Positions 34,520-45,384 of a stretch of 64,000 nt of DNA are shown here, one piece after another. Source of the DNA: Dehalococcoidia bacterium (GTDB taxonomy: Bacteria; Chloroflexota; Dehalococcoidia; Dehalococcoidales; UBA3254); assembly GCA_025361145.1 (NCBI GenBank), contig JANYAV010000002.1:1-64000 (forward strand). Reading direction: 5' to 3'. The notes beneath the pieces were generated by a model, which had not been told where the DNA came from, ran no database searches, and saw only the letters and a program-made list of their open reading frames with translations. The number at the start of each line of letters is the position of its first letter. Position 1 is the stretch's first letter. Position numbers and translations under genes: made by a program.

Positions 34520-36184
34520 ATGCCAGTATTAAAATCTAAATTAAGAATTATTCCGCTGGGCGGCTTGAATGAAATCGGTAAGAACATGATGCTTCTCGAA
34601 TATGAGAATGACATCATTGTTATCGATGCTGGTCTCATGTTCCCGGGTGAAGATATGTTGGGTATTGATATGATCATTCCGGATATCTCTTATCTTGTAC
34701 AAAAAAAGGATCATATCCGCGGTATCATCATCACTCACGGCCATGAAGACCATATCGGCGCTTTGCCTTATATTGTGAATCAGCTAGAGAATGTCCCGAT
34801 TTACGCCGCCAAGCTTACTCAGGGTTTGATCTCTATTAAGCTGAAAGAAGGCAAAACTTTCGCTGCCTCCCGGCAGAAGACCGTCGCGGCTGGCGTGCAG
34901 GTCCCGCTGGGTAAATTTAAATTTGAGTTTTTCCATGTTTGTCATAGTATTCCAGATGCTATGGGCATTATTATTTACACTCCGGTCGGCACTATCGTCC
35001 ACAGCGGTGATTTTAAGCTGGACTATACGCCTGTGGATGCCAAACCCACCGATCTGTCCCGTCTTTCACAGCTGGGCGCCCAGGGCGTTTTATTGCTGAT
35101 GTCGGATTCTACTTATGCCGAATTGCCCGGCTACACTCCCTCTGAAAAAGTGGTGGGTGATACCTTCGACCGCATCATGTCTAACGCGCCCGGCCGCGTC
35201 ATAGTTACCACCTTCTCATCCTTGCTCTCCCGTGTTCAACAGGTCATTGACGCGGCTGCTAAATATGGCCGCAAGGTCTTCATTGTCGGCCGCAGCATGA
35301 ATGACACCGTTAAAATATCTATGGAACTGGGTTATCTTAACGCTCCTGGTAACGTTCTCGGCAAATTGGAAGAAGCCCGTGGTCTTCCTCATAACAAGGT
35401 GGTTTTTGTCACTACCGGTAGCCAGGGTGAACCGACCTCAGCTTTGGTGCGTATGGCTAATCAGGACCACAGTCAGGTGCATATCCAGCGCGGCGACACC
35501 GTTATTCTTTCGGCTACCCCTATACCGGGCAATGAATCTCTGGTCAATCGCACCATAGACACCCTCTTTAAACGGGGGGCGCAGGTTATTTACGATAAGC
35601 TGGCTCAGGTGCATGTCCATGGCCACGGCAGCCAGGAAGAACTTAAACTGTTGTTAAACCTGGTGAAACCTAAGTATTTTATGCCTGTCCACGGAGAATA
35701 CCGCCATTTAAGTCTGCATTGCCGTTTGGCTGAATCAGTGGGTATTCCTCGCAATAATATTTTTGTCATGGAAGATGGAGATATTCTGGAGCTGAATAGC
35801 CAGTCCGCTAGAGTGGCCGGCAAGATTACCGCCGGCAATGTCTATGTCGATGGTTTGAGCGTGGGTGATGTAGGCAACGCCGTTCTTCACGACCGGCGCA
35901 TTCTCTCCCGTGACGGCATTGCTGTTGTTGTGATCGCGATTAATAAGGATACCGGTCTATTAAGCGGTAGGCCTGAAGTGGTCTCTCGCGGTTTTGTCGA
36001 TACCCGCGAAGCAGGAGAACTGCTCGAAAAAAGTGTCGACTATATAACCAAATTTTTGACTTATGATAAAGCCTTAACCGATTGGGCGCTGGTATCCAAT
36101 AACGTTAAAGAAAATCTGAGCAACTTTTATTATGAGAAGACCCGCCGCCGACCTGTTATTATTCCCGTTCAGGTCAGGGTCTAA
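34520..36184 (+). CDS. rnj: Ribonuclease J
   Basis: A 554-residue metallo-beta-lactamase/beta-CASP nuclease. The metal motif is HGHEDHIGALP (near residue 74), with HSGDFKLD and a C-terminal PVHGEYRHL; the beta-CASP motifs TTGSQGEP and LVNRTID are also present. RNase J combines endo- and 5'-3' exonuclease activity in mRNA decay and rRNA maturation. It starts on the base after the UDG stop codon. Confidence 0.96.
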   Translation: MPVLKSKLRIIPLGGLNEIGKNMMLLEYENDIIVIDAGLMFPGEDMLGIDMIIPDISYLVQKKDHIRGIIITHGHEDHIGALPYIVNQLENVPIYAAKLTQGLISIKLKEGKTFAASRQKTVAAGVQVPLGKFKFEFFHVCHSIPDAMGIIIYTPVGTIVHSGDFKLDYTPVDAKPTDLSRLSQLGAQGVLLLMSDSTYAELPGYTPSEKVVGDTFDRIMSNAPGRVIVTTFSSLLSRVQQVIDAAAKYGRKVFIVGRSMNDTVKISMELGYLNAPGNVLGKLEEARGLPHNKVVFVTTGSQGEPTSALVRMANQDHSQVHIQRGDTVILSATPIPGNESLVNRTIDTLFKRGAQVIYDKLAQVHVHGHGSQEELKLLLNLVKPKYFMPVHGEYRHLSLHCRLAESVGIPRNNIFVMEDGDILELNSQSARVAGKITAGNVYVDGLSVGDVGNAVLHDRRILSRDGIAVVVIAINKDTGLLSGRPEVVSRGFVDTREAGELLEKSVDYITKFLTYDKALTDWALVSNNVKENLSNFYYEKTRRRPVIIPVQVRV

Positions 36185-36287
36185 TCAGCTCAGAGCAATT
36201 TTAGTAGTTGGTTTAATCGTTATTTTCAGTTTCCCTCTTTCGTACCTCTTGCCAGCCTCTGTCTCAAGGTATATTATTTAACACAAG

Positions 36288-38663
36288 ATGGCTAGAGCAA
36301 AGAACGCTAATCACTCGGGTTTTAAGCAATTTCTGATCTTCACCGCGATCAGCTTATTGATTATTGCCGTTGTCGGAGCTATCGTCTACTGGCAGTGGGA
36401 TAATATCTCCGGCTGGTCGTCCAGCGTTACCATCGCCATTACCCAACTTTTTGGCTGGGGCTTGATTCTGGTCGTCTTGGCTATTCTGTCTTTTCTCGTA
36501 ATTGTTCTTTCTCAACCTATGGCTTTAATTAGATACTGGAACCGCTGGCTTGGCCTTTTGATTTTGGCGGGCGCCGTCTGGGGCATCCTGGCCTTCATTC
36601 CGGCCGATGGTTTATTAACCGATTATAGCCTGGGCGGCCAGATCGGCAAGAGCCTGATCGGCGACTCCCTGGCCATTAGTATTTTGATCCTGGCCCTGCT
36701 GGTTATAGTTGGCGTTCTTTTTATCACACCCCGGGGTTTCTCTCGCCTGATCACTGGTTTTTTCTCCTGGCTGACCGGTAAAATACGCAAAGAACCCGTT
36801 GCCGGCGGGCCCATGCCCTTGCCCCCAACCCCAGTAGCTCCCCGCCTGAGTCCTTCAGTGACTGGTCAGGAGAGCGATTTGCGGACTACCGCTTTTCCTC
36901 GCTATAAACCCGAAATAAAACCCCGCCCCGCCCAACCTGTTCCCGGATCGAAAAACTGGCTGTGGAATCGTCTGCATTCTGAAACAGCGCAACCGCCTGT
37001 CACCGTTCCTCTTCCTGCTGAAGAGCCTGTTAAAGAAGTAGCTCAAGCTTCTGAAGAGACCGATTCTGCTAAAGCTGAAGCTAAAGAGAAAAAAGCCAAT
37101 TCTAAAGACCTTAAACAGGTAGCCGAAGAGGTCTGGAAAAAGTACGGTGAAGCGGCCACTGAGACCACTGCCGACGGCTGGAAATTGCCGCCTATTGAAA
37201 TGCTGGACAATGCCCCTGAAGTAGAATTCAGCCAGGCCGATAATATGAAAAAAGCCAAGCTGATCGAAGACGCCCTCTCCAGTTACGGCGTGGAAGGCAA
37301 GGTCGTTCAGATCAACGTCGGTCCTACCGTTACTCAGTTTGGTATCGAGCCAGGTTGGGATCGCAAATTAAAGGAAATTAAAGAAAAAGATAAAAACGGT
37401 GAAGTTAAAGTAACCCTTGAAGAAGTGGCTCGCACTCGCGTTAAAGTGGACCGCATTACCTCGCTTTCCAATGATTTGTCTCTGGCTTTGGCGGCACCCA
37501 GTATTCGTATCGAGGCTCCCGTTCCCGGCAAATCTATCGTGGGCATTGAAGTCCCTAATTCCATCATTGGAGTTGTCAGCCTGCGTAGTGTGGTAGAATC
37601 CAGTATCTTCCAGAAAATGGAAGCCCGCACCAAGTTAGCGGTACCTCTGGGCAAAGGCGCGGGAGGGGAATCGGTGGTCGGTGATCTGGCTAAGATGCCG
37701 CATCTGTTGATTGCGGGTGCTACCGGTTCCGGTAAGACAGTTTGTATCCACTCCATTATTTGCGGCCTGCTGCTTCATAATACCCCTGGCGATCTACGTT
37801 TTATCATGATTGATCCTAAACGTGTTGAGCTCACTTCGTATAGCAGTTTGCCTCACCTGGCAACCCCCGTCATCGTTGAAACAAATAGGGCTTTGCTTTC
37901 TCTGCGCTGGCTGGGGCAGGAGATGGACAAGCGCTATCAGGCTCTCGCCGCCGCCCGATCTCGTAATATTGAAGCTTATAATAAAGCCCATACCCGTGAA
38001 AAATTGCCTTATTTGGTGTTGGTAATTGATGAACTGGCTGATCTGATGATGACTTCCGGTGAAGAGGTCGAACATACCCTTTGCCGCTTGGCCCAATTGG
38101 CTCGTGCCGTAGGTATTCATCTGGTCGTGGCTACCCAGCGCCCGTCCGTGGATGTGGTCACCGGACTGATCAAAGCCAACTTCCCCACTCGTATCAGCTT
38201 TGCCGTGACTTCTCAGGTAGACTCACGTACTATCCTTGATTCGGGCGGAGCTGAAAAATTACTGGGCCGCGGAGATATGCTTTACATGCCCACCGAAGCC
38301 GCCAAAGCCAAGCGTCTTCAGGGTTGTTTCCTCTCCGACGCTGAAATCGAGCGGGTGGTTTATTTCTGGAATAACCAGAAGAAAGAAACTGCCTCTCAGC
38401 TGGTAATGGACGATCTGGTAATAGAAGACGCCGCTCAGATAAACAAACCGGCGCTGGATCCTCTTTTCGATCAAGCCCTTAAACTGGCTAGCGAACACAA
38501 TACAGTCTCCGCCTCTTTCTTGCAAAGGCATCTGCGTATTGGCTATCCCCGCGCTGCCCGTCTGATGGAGCAGCTTGAGGAACACCTCGGCCAGGTCTCA
38601 GACGATGATGAATCACTGTGGAAAGATGAAGAGAAAGAAGAAAAGAAAGATAATCTCAACTAA
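36288..38663 (+). CDS. ftsK: DNA translocase FtsK/SpoIIIE
   Basis: A 791-residue protein with four N-terminal membrane helices (residues about 15-155), a Pro/Glu/Lys-rich linker, the alpha domain, and the RecA-like motor with Walker [10 protein letters not shown] (near residue 477) and Walker [14 protein letters not shown] winged-helix gamma domain at the end ([24 protein letters not shown]) reads polar DNA sequences. It pumps chromosome ends through the division septum. Its last bases overlap the convergent uvrB stop by 4 bp. Confidence 0.96.
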   Translation: MARAKNANHSGFKQFLIFTAISLLIIAVVGAIVYWQWDNISGWSSSVTIAITQLFGWGLILVVLAILSFLVIVLSQPMALIRYWNRWLGLLILAGAVWGILAFIPADGLLTDYSLGGQIGKSLIGDSLAISILILALLVIVGVLFITPRGFSRLITGFFSWLTGKIRKEPVAGGPMPLPPTPVAPRLSPSVTGQESDLRTTAFPRYKPEIKPRPAQPVPGSKNWLWNRLHSETAQPPVTVPLPAEEPVKEVAQASEETDSAKAEAKEKKANSKDLKQVAEEVWKKYGEAATETTADGWKLPPIEMLDNAPEVEFSQADNMKKAKLIEDALSSYGVEGKVVQINVGPTVTQFGIEPGWDRKLKEIKEKDKNGEVKVTLEEVARTRVKVDRITSLSNDLSLALAAPSIRIEAPVPGKSIVGIEVPNSIIGVVSLRSVVESSIFQKMEARTKLAVPLGKGAGGESVVGDLAKMPHLLIAGATGSGKTVCIHSIICGLLLHNTPGDLRFIMIDPKRVELTSYSSLPHLATPVIVETNRALLSLRWLGQEMDKRYQALAAARSRNIEAYNKAHTREKLPYLVLVIDELADLMMTSGEEVEHTLCRLAQLARAVGIHLVVATQRPSVDVVTGLIKANFPTRISFAVTSQVDSRTILDSGGAEKLLGRGDMLYMPTEAAKAKRLQGCFLSDAEIERVVYFWNNQKKETASQLVMDDLVIEDAAQINKPALDPLFDQALKLASEHNTVSASFLQRHLRIGYPRAARLMEQLEEHLGQVSDDDESLWKDEEKEEKKDNLN

Positions 38664-40690
38664 ACCTGTTTCTTTACCTCTTTCACACCCCGGGCTATGT
38701 CAGCGAACTCAAATTCTCGCCTTAATTCGATGATGCGGTCTCTCATCAAGGCGGCTTTTTCGAATTCCAGATTCTTGGCAGCTTGTTTCATTTGGATTTC
38801 CAGGTCTTTGATCAACCTGGTCACCTCTTCTCGGGTGGCCGGACCCTGCATGCCTTTAGCGCTGTTGTAAGTGCCTTTTTCTTCTGCCACTGATGCGGCT
38901 ACCCGCTCGGTGATGTCTCTGACCGTCTTACTGATGCCTGTAGGTGTAATGCCGTGCAATTTATTGTAATCTTCCTGGATGCCGCGTCGCCGGTTTATTT
39001 CTTCGATCGCGTCATGCATGGACACTGTTACTTTATCCGCGTACATAATAGCCCTGCCTTCCACGTGGCGGGAGGCACGTCCCATAGTTTGAATTAATGC
39101 CCCCCGCGAGCGCAAATAGCCTTCTTTGTCTGCATCTAATATTGCCACCAGACTCACCTCAGGCAGGTCTAGGCCTTCTCTCAGCAGGTTGATGCCCACT
39201 ATTACATCATAAATACCCAACCGCAGGTCCCGCAGTATCTCCACCCGTTCCAGCGTATCTACCTCTGAGTGCAGGTAATGCGTTTTGACTCCCATCTCCA
39301 ATAAATAGTCGGCCAGTTCTTCGGCCATGCGCTTGGTCAGAGTGGTTACTAGGCTGCGTTGGTTTTTACTCGCTCTTAATTTTATCTGATCTAGTAGGTC
39401 GTCAATTTGCCCTTTGGTGGGTTTTATTTCTATTATTGGTTCCAACAGGCCGGTCGGGCGCACCAGTTGTTCTACGATTTGCTGGCTCTGGGAGGTCTCA
39501 TATTCGCTCGGTGTGGCCGAGACATAAATTACCTGGTTAATCCTCTGGTTATATTCACTAAAGTTCAACGGTCGGTTGTCCAGTGCTGAGGGCAGCCTGA
39601 AGCCGAATTCTACCAGGGTGTTTTTACGGGACTGGTCGCCGTGATACATTCCCCGCACTTGCGGCAGAGTCATGTGAGATTCGTCTATGAAAAGCAGGTA
39701 GTCCTTGGGCAAATAATCCAGCAGGGTCCAAGGCGTGCTGCCGGGCGCTCGCTGGGCTAGGTGGCGTGAATAGTTTTCCACTCCATTGCAGAAACCGGCT
39801 TCCCGCAGCATCTCCAGATCATAATTCGTGCGCTGCTCCAGTCTCGCTGCTTCCAGTATCTTGTCCTGTTTTTTGAGTTCCGTAACGCGTTCTTGCAGTT
39901 CTTGTTTAATCGATTCAATCGCCAGCGCCAGTTTGCCTTGCGAAGTCACAAAATGCTTGGCTGGGTAGATATCGATCGAATCTGTTTCGCCCAGTATTTC
40001 TCCAGTCAGTGGGTCTATTTTTTGGATGTGGTCCAGGTTATTACCGAAGAACTCAATACGCAGTGCTGTGTCCTCATAGGCGGGCTGGATTTCCAGCGTG
40101 TCTCCCCTTACCCTGAACTTGCCGCGAGAAAAATCAATATCGTTGCGTTGATATTGCATATCCACCAGCTTGCGCAGCAGGTCAGGAATGCGGTAGCTGG
40201 TGTCCTTTTTTATACTTAGGATAAAATTCTTGTATTCTTCCGGTTCACCCAGGCCGTAGATGCAGGAGACTGAAGCTACGATCAACGTGTCCCGCCGTGA
40301 AAGCAGCGCCATTGTCGCAGCGTGCCGCAGTTTATCTATCTCGTCGTTAATTTCTATCTCTTTTTCAATAAAGGTATCGGTCCGTGGCAGATAGGCCTCC
40401 GGCTGGTAGTAATCGTAATAACTTACGAAGTATTCCACTGCGTTGTGTGGGAAAAAATCCTTGAATTCGGAGTATAGTTGCGCTGCCAGCGTTTTATTGT
40501 GACACATTACCAGCGTGGGACGCTGAACTCTGGCCACAATATTGGCCATCGTAAAAGTTTTGCCGCTGCCTGTGACGCCTAGCAAGGTTTGTTGCTTGAA
40601 GTTATCATTGAGACCTTCAACCAGTTTATCCACCGCTTGAGGTTGGTCGCCGGTCATCTTAAAATCGGATACTATTTCAAATTGAGCCAT
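38660..40690 (-). CDS. uvrB: Excinuclease ABC subunit B
   Basis: A 676-residue full-length UvrB. Walker A is GVTGSGKTF (near residue 40), the damage-probing beta-hairpin is [21 protein letters not shown] (split: [10 protein letters not shown] and [10 protein letters not shown]), helicase motif VI is QTMGRASRH, and a UVR domain closes the protein. It acts with UvrA and UvrC in nucleotide excision repair; neither lies in the window. It converges with ftsK. Confidence 0.97.
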   Translation of the reverse strand: MAQFEIVSDFKMTGDQPQAVDKLVEGLNDNFKQQTLLGVTGSGKTFTMANIVARVQRPTLVMCHNKTLAAQLYSEFKDFFPHNAVEYFVSYYDYYQPEAYLPRTDTFIEKEIEINDEIDKLRHAATMALLSRRDTLIVASVSCIYGLGEPEEYKNFILSIKKDTSYRIPDLLRKLVDMQYQRNDIDFSRGKFRVRGDTLEIQPAYEDTALRIEFFGNNLDHIQKIDPLTGEILGETDSIDIYPAKHFVTSQGKLALAIESIKQELQERVTELKKQDKILEAARLEQRTNYDLEMLREAGFCNGVENYSRHLAQRAPGSTPWTLLDYLPKDYLLFIDESHMTLPQVRGMYHGDQSRKNTLVEFGFRLPSALDNRPLNFSEYNQRINQVIYVSATPSEYETSQSQQIVEQLVRPTGLLEPIIEIKPTKGQIDDLLDQIKLRASKNQRSLVTTLTKRMAEELADYLLEMGVKTHYLHSEVDTLERVEILRDLRLGIYDVIVGINLLREGLDLPEVSLVAILDADKEGYLRSRGALIQTMGRASRHVEGRAIMYADKVTVSMHDAIEEINRRRGIQEDYNKLHGITPTGISKTVRDITERVAASVAEEKGTYNSAKGMQGPATREEVTRLIKDLEIQMKQAAKNLEFEKAALMRDRIIELRREFEFADIARGVKEVKKQV

Positions 40691-40807
40691 ATTATCATTC
40701 TTACCTGGAATTAGGCTTTGAATTTTAGCAGGTGCTTCAGTATATCCCTGACAGCCCCGTTACATTTAAACTTTTAACTTTAACTTTTGAATTTTGACTT
40801 ATTTGTT

Positions 40808-41233
40808 TCATTCATCGTCAACTGGTTTCTCGCGTCTTAAATTCTTTGTCTCAGACCTCTTTTTTTTCGTCTCCAGCCTCTTTATCTTAGAAGCCAGTGT
40901 GGGTCTGGTTTTGCGGCGCGTTTTTGGCTGCTGGGCCGCCTTGCGTATCAGCTCCATTAGTCTGTTGAGTGCGTCCTGCCTGTTAGCCGCCTGGGTGCGG
41001 AAACGCTGCGCGTCTATAAGCAGTACCCCTTCCTTGGTCAGATAGCCGCGTGCCTGTTCCAGCAGGCGTATCCGTACCACTTCGGGCAGAGAAGGCGAGT
41101 TCGCGGCATCGAAGCGCAGTTGCACGGCGGTAGAAACCTTATTGACGTTCTGGCCTCCCGGTCCTGCCGAGCGCACAAATTCCTCATGAATCTCATTCTC
41201 GTTGATAGCGATTTCCGCCGTGATTTGCAGCAT
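40808..41233 (-). CDS. arfB: Alternative ribosome-rescue factor ArfB (YaeJ)
   Basis: A 141-residue peptidyl-tRNA hydrolase. The GGQ motif is in RSAGPGGQNVNKVSTAVQLRF (split: SAGPGGQNVNK and VSTAVQLRF) and the C-terminal tail is strongly basic (KTRRKTRPTLASKIKR), as needed to occupy the empty mRNA channel of stalled ribosomes. Length and order fit ArfB, not a full release factor. Confidence 0.94.
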   Translation of the reverse strand: MLQITAEIAINENEIHEEFVRSAGPGGQNVNKVSTAVQLRFDAANSPSLPEVVRIRLLEQARGYLTKEGVLLIDAQRFRTQAANRQDALNRLMELIRKAAQQPKTRRKTRPTLASKIKRLETKKKRSETKNLRREKPVDDE

Positions 41234-41317
41234 GCCTCTAGCTTACCTCACAAGACCCTTGGGTGCAATCCCTTTGCGCTTGTTTTTGAACACGTCATGA
41301 CCTCACCGATAACCGAT

Positions 41318-41887
41318 TTAGGGTTTAAAATCATAGGTTAATAATTGGGTTTTCTCATCGGAGGCTATTTGCAGGTTTATTGTGGCTCCGTTTTGGCTTA
41401 GAGTCACCCCGTCGAATGCCCCGAAACTTAGGTCTACGGTTGTGGTCGCAGTCTCTCCTGCGCCTATGGTGCCGATAGCTTTGCTAATGGAATCCTTTCC
41501 GCCTATCTGGATCTGTTTGCCCTTACTGTACACTCTGATCTCACAAATAACATTGTGGGCATCGATGCTGCCGGTGTTAGTGATTTCGCCTGTGATAGAG
41601 CGGCTCAGTAGCCCGGTATCTTTGATGCTGGTAATCATCAGATTGAAGTTCACATTTTCATTGTTGCCGGGAAGCTTGGTAAAAGTTGGGCTGGCTGTTG
41701 CCGTCGCGGGCCTGGTTATCGTTGGGGAACTTGTTATTGAGGGTGAGCTAATGGGTTTTGTGGCTGGTACCTGGGTGGCGAGCGCTGACGATTGATTAAA
41801 GCCGTACTTACCTATCAGGATTCCTACCGCGATTAATATTAAAGCCGCCATTATTATTCCTGAGATTAGCCCTAGCTTTTTTAGCAT
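41318..41887 (-). CDS. Membrane-anchored protein with FxLYD-like domain
   Basis: A 189-residue protein: an N-terminal membrane helix (about residues 8-28), a Ser/Thr/Pro linker, then a beta-sandwich (GEITNTGSIDAHNVICEIRVY, then ISKAIGTIGAGETATTTVDL) of the FxLYD type. Probably extracellular and anchored. It is 21 bp downstream of the MFS gene on the same strand and may be co-expressed. Function unknown. Confidence 0.75.
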   Translation of the reverse strand: MLKKLGLISGIIMAALILIAVGILIGKYGFNQSSALATQVPATKPISSPSITSSPTITRPATATASPTFTKLPGNNENVNFNLMITSIKDTGLLSRSITGEITNTGSIDAHNVICEIRVYSKGKQIQIGGKDSISKAIGTIGAGETATTTVDLSFGAFDGVTLSQNGATINLQIASDEKTQLLTYDFKP

Positions 41888-41908
41888 TTTTACTTTACTT
41901 GTTCTCCT

Positions 41909-43141
41909 TTATTTTATTAGAGGTCTAAGCGTCGCCGTTAAAGCGAAACCTGTTATAGCCAATACTCCCATTATAATAAAGGCCATCAGGTAGCTGTTAA
42001 AAGTATCGAAAATATAACCGGTCAGGAAAGGCCCTAGCGCTCCTCCGATGGTAAAAGCTAGCACAAGACTGCCAAAAATCAGGCCGTGGTTTCTAATTCC
42101 GAAGAGCCAGGCCACGATGGGTGATTCTGATGCTTCCATTCCTCCGAAAGCAAAGCCGAACACAATCGCGCAGAACGATAACGGAATAGAATCTTTTACA
42201 AAAATAAGTCCTATCAGGCTGCCAGCCATCAAAAAGTAACCGATTAAGAAGATGGCACGGTTTCCCATGCGGTCTCCAGCCTGTCCCAGTATCAACCTGC
42301 CTGGAATGCTGGCTCCTGCGCAGACAGCCATGATCGCGGCGGCGCTAGAAATCGGTATATTCAGATCGGTTATGTGGGGTACCAGGTGCACTAGTACGGT
42401 CATCAGAATAAAACCGAAGACGAATTCCATGGCGGCTACTGTCCAGAATTGGCGCGTAACCATCGCTTCCTTCAGCGAGACACCTGTGACCACGCTGGAT
42501 TGCCCCTCTTGTTTCTCTCCATAGGGTTTTAAACCCATCGTAGATGGATCCCGTCTCATGAATTGGGCCGCTGCCACGGATACCACCAGGATAATCGCGC
42601 CGATCATCCAGTAAGAATCACGCCAGCCGTGTTGCTGTATCAGGCTGCTGGCGACCGGCGCGGCTATCAGTTCACCCACACTCAGGCCGATCAGCACGAT
42701 GCCGGACATCAGACTCAGCCGGGTACTGAACCAGCGGGTAATGGTTGATAAGGTTGGCACATAGGTCCCCGACATTCCCAGACCAATTAGTACTCCGTAA
42801 AAGAAAAAGAGTTGCCAGAGGTTGTTTACTTGGGACATTAGCATGAAACCGGCTCCCACTAGGATGCCGCACAGTGTAATCACCAGCCTTGGGCCAAACC
42901 TATCGTTCAGCTTCCCCATAAAAATACCGGCCAGGCCGGCTATTAAGGAATTCAATGAGAAAGCTGCCGCAGTGGTCGCCCGGCTCCAGTGGAATTCCTC
43001 TGAGACCGGTTTGAAAAAAGTCCCAAAGAAACCGTTGCCTCCCAGCACCACCAGCATGGTGATAAACATACAGGCCACGATTATGTATCCGTAAAAGATC
43101 CTGGGTTTACTTGGGGTAGCCGCGGGTTTGTAGCTAAACAT
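41909..43141 (-). CDS. MFS transporter, monocarboxylate/OFA-like
   Basis: A 410-residue, 12-helix MFS protein. The opening FYGYIIVACMFITML with HWSRATTAAAFSL, motif A GKLNDRFGPRLV, and the second-half GDRMGNRAIFLIGY resemble the MCT/oxalate-formate antiporter branch. Members carry small organic acids, so it could supply or export an acid used in this metabolism. Substrate not determined. Confidence 0.87.
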   Translation of the reverse strand: MFSYKPAATPSKPRIFYGYIIVACMFITMLVVLGGNGFFGTFFKPVSEEFHWSRATTAAAFSLNSLIAGLAGIFMGKLNDRFGPRLVITLCGILVGAGFMLMSQVNNLWQLFFFYGVLIGLGMSGTYVPTLSTITRWFSTRLSLMSGIVLIGLSVGELIAAPVASSLIQQHGWRDSYWMIGAIILVVSVAAAQFMRRDPSTMGLKPYGEKQEGQSSVVTGVSLKEAMVTRQFWTVAAMEFVFGFILMTVLVHLVPHITDLNIPISSAAAIMAVCAGASIPGRLILGQAGDRMGNRAIFLIGYFLMAGSLIGLIFVKDSIPLSFCAIVFGFAFGGMEASESPIVAWLFGIRNHGLIFGSLVLAFTIGGALGPFLTGYIFDTFNSYLMAFIIMGVLAITGFALTATLRPLIK

Positions 43142-43297
43142 TAAAGTATTCTCCAGCTAACTGGTTATTATTAATGTAGGTGCAGATTGGATTATTGTCA
43201 AGGCAACCCGGACGCTATAATCTAATTGAAAATAATCCCAAAATTTGCGAAAATGGTAATAATAATTCTGTGCTTTAAAAGGGAGCGGCAATTAATA

Positions 43298-43489
43298 GTG
43301 AATATACAAACTCTTGCATGTTCTGAATGTAATATTAAAACACCCCACATTGAGGAATTGGATGAAACCTATCTGTCTCGTTGGCGCTGCTTATGTTGTA
43401 ATAATACCCAGCGTCCCGGTGGGAATAGCATGGTGTCGGCAGGTTGTCCGGGAATAGACGATCCTGGTTGTTCAGCCGGTCCTGGCTAG
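43298..43489 (+). CDS. Small Cys-rich zinc-ribbon-like protein
   Basis: About 63 residues from a GTG at 43298. CSECN and CLCCNN form a likely four-Cys zinc site, followed by a glycine-rich tail with two more Cys (GCPGIDDPGC). An ATG frame from 43226 is open but lacks a ribosome-binding site. Not recognised; real but of unknown role. Confidence 0.5.
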   Translation: MNIQTLACSECNIKTPHIEELDETYLSRWRCLCCNNTQRPGGNSMVSAGCPGIDDPGCSAGPG

Positions 43490-43703
43490 CTCAACTCAAA
43501 TCTAGCGGCTGGGGATATCCAGCGCTAACATTACTGATAGATAATACAAAATAGGTCTCAAATAGAATACTAGAGGCGACAGTTTGGAGGTAATACTTCG
43601 GCTGATCGCCTCTCGTCATATCCTTAAGGCTTTACCGGTAGGCATTGATCGTTAGCTAATTGACATAAATAGTGAGGAAGAGCTGAAATAGCCTCATAAA
43701 TAC

Positions 43704-43791
43704 TGGCGGATGGGGTGGGATTCGAACCCACGGTACCTTGCGGTACGGCGGTTTTCAAGACCGCTACCATAGACCACTCGGACACCCATCC
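43704..43791 (-). tRNA. tRNA-Ser (anticodon TGA), attachment site of the 43.7-48.7 kb element
   Basis: A complete class II tRNA on the minus strand: acceptor GGATGGG/CCCATCC, anticodon stem GCGGT/ACCGC with loop CTTGAAA, a long variable arm (CGTACCGCAAGGTACC) and an encoded CCA. It reads UCA. Its 5' half (43753-43791) is repeated exactly at 48623-48661, so an integration event renewed this half of the gene. Confidence 0.96.
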
Positions 43792-43834
43792 TTGTAGCTA
43801 ATATTCTTTTATGAATGCTCGCTACTTTGTCAAA

Positions 43835-43855
43835 TGGCACTAAATTGGCACTAAT
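43835..43855. repeat. Paired TGGCACTAA motif, left end of the element
   Basis: TGGCACTAA occurs at 43835 and again 11 bp later at 43846. The same pair with the same spacing is found near the other end (48495 and 48506). Possible integrase or excisionase arm-binding sites. Confidence 0.6.
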
Positions 43856-43912
43856 TGAATTCAATGACACAAATTTTTAGAACTCATCGACAAATAGCAA
43901 GACACGTTTGTC

Positions 43913-43941
43913 ATTATAACTATTAGATTGGATTTCGTCAA
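43913..43941 (-). promoter_or_regulatory. Element-borne sigma70 promoter now driving tRNA-Ser
   Basis: On the minus strand TTGACG (43936-43941), a 17-bp spacer and TATAAT (43913-43918). It points at tRNA-Ser 122 bp away. A near-identical promoter lies beyond the other att copy at 48741-48769, apparently the displaced original. Confidence 0.75.
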
Positions 43942-44103
43942 AAGTTTTTACATAAATAATCCAATATAAATGAATGTGTAAATATCAATTCACAAATAGT
44001 AGTTGAGAAGAAGTGAGGTTGGCGCAGTTAGCAAAGAAATAATTTAAGGTGATTAAATTAGAAATATGGGTTTAGTACAAATCAACGACTATTTGGTCGT
44101 ATA

Positions 44104-44517
44104 CTATTTTTGTCTTCGTTTCCCTATTTCAATTATGGCTGCTCCCACAAACCAAAATAAAAGTAACACTCCCGCAATTATTGAAGGATACTTAAAATCG
44201 AAGTCATTTATGTTACTTAATTTCATGGTATATGTAAAAAAGACTAAGCCAACTATAAAAATAGTCATCCAACGAGGGTCATTCTTAAATTCAAATATTA
44301 GATCAAAAAACGTACGACCAACTGTTGTTTTAAATATATGCGAACTATTTGAAGCCTTGAATTCTTCTTGATCGCCATCATCATAAGAATCTTGATTAAT
44401 GTCAGTCTGTTTTTCTTCATCACTAACAATATTATGATTTTTATCACCAGGGATTCTTGTCGGTGAATTATCAAATTCATCAATTGTTGTAGTGGTAATT
44501 CGTCGTCTGATTGCCAT
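44104..44517 (-). CDS. Two-helix membrane protein in the element
   Basis: A 137-residue protein: about 70 polar, acidic residues (rich in Asp, Asn and Thr) lead to two C-terminal membrane helices (MTIFIVGLVFFTYTM and SIIAGVLLLFWFVGAAI). The gene starts 3 bp after the stop of the 240-residue gene, so they form a two-gene operon. Not recognised. Confidence 0.65.
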   Translation of the reverse strand: MAIRRRITTTTIDEFDNSPTRIPGDKNHNIVSDEEKQTDINQDSYDDGDQEEFKASNSSHIFKTTVGRTFFDLIFEFKNDPRWMTIFIVGLVFFTYTMKLSNINDFDFKYPSIIAGVLLLFWFVGAAIIEIGKRRQK

Positions 44518-44520
44518 TAT

Positions 44521-45243
44521 CTAGAGCTCCAATGAGTTTGCAGTATTCTCAATTTTGTCCCATATTAAACGAACAGCCTCATTTAAAAGCTTAGAAATGG
44601 AAGCAATATCTACATCTTTAGTCTTAAAGACGTCAATATCAAAAAATAAACCGCATTTATTAAAATAACTTGATTCGAAGTTAAAAAAAGGTACAACTTC
44701 TTTTTCATGCATAGGTCCCACAGAAACTTTTACTTGAAATTGTCCGTCTATAATATCGAAAATTAATTGTAAGTTAGTTTGTTTTCCACTTACTAAAGTT
44801 TTTACCTTGTCTGTATAATAGGTCGAGAATAATAATTCATTTATCTGATCGAAACTTCTATTGGTAGGGACAAAAGTCTGGGTGCGACAACCAAAACGAA
44901 TAACCTTTGTTATTTTGTAATAATCGTTTTTGTTCAATCCTTTCCAATAAGCAGAAGCTTTATCAACAAAATAATTCCGAGTTTGAGGATTATTTACAAT
45001 ATAACCGGCACTTTTATACCCTGCAAAAGCACCCTCTAGCTCGATTTTGTTGGATTGGTCTGTGAAATTAATTATATTAGAATCAATTTTCCAGTGAGGA
45101 AAATAATTATTGTTCTTTATATAATCTGCAACAAATCCGCGAACATCCAGAAATGCGCCAACGGGTTCATGCCTTACTTCCAATATATGTTGAGCTAGCA
45201 TTACTTTATCTTTCGCTGTCTTAAGTGTATGTTGTTCTTTCAT
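44521..45243 (-). CDS. Hypothetical 240-residue soluble protein in the element
   Basis: Mixed alpha/beta, no membrane segment and no catalytic motif I can name. The C-terminal part (LFFDIDVFKTKDVDIASISKLL, then WDKIENTANSLE) somewhat recalls the sporadic TIGR04255 family, whose proteins occur in mobile or defence-related places; this likeness is weak. It is the first gene of a two-gene unit with the membrane protein at 44104. Confidence 0.65.
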   Translation of the reverse strand: MKEQHTLKTAKDKVMLAQHILEVRHEPVGAFLDVRGFVADYIKNNNYFPHWKIDSNIINFTDQSNKIELEGAFAGYKSAGYIVNNPQTRNYFVDKASAYWKGLNKNDYYKITKVIRFGCRTQTFVPTNRSFDQINELLFSTYYTDKVKTLVSGKQTNLQLIFDIIDGQFQVKVSVGPMHEKEVVPFFNFESSYFNKCGLFFDIDVFKTKDVDIASISKLLNEAVRLIWDKIENTANSLEL

Positions 45244-45384
45244 TATTTTCCCCCGGTTTAGTCATGATATTTTCAGCAAGAATAACTCGATTATTGGTTT
45301 GTCGCCATCATATTAGCATTAAAGTATTGCAGACACAAGATCCTCAGGTTTTAACTAAAATATTTAGAAATTGATATCAAGATG

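Noticed and set aside
36623-37756. Long antisense open frames over ftsK.
   Set aside because: They follow the codon structure of the real gene, have no SD and no protein-like features.
43573-43616. GAGGCGA...TCGCCTC inverted repeat before tRNA-Ser as a terminator.
   Set aside because: The arms are only 7 bp, 30 bp apart, with no T-tract on either strand.
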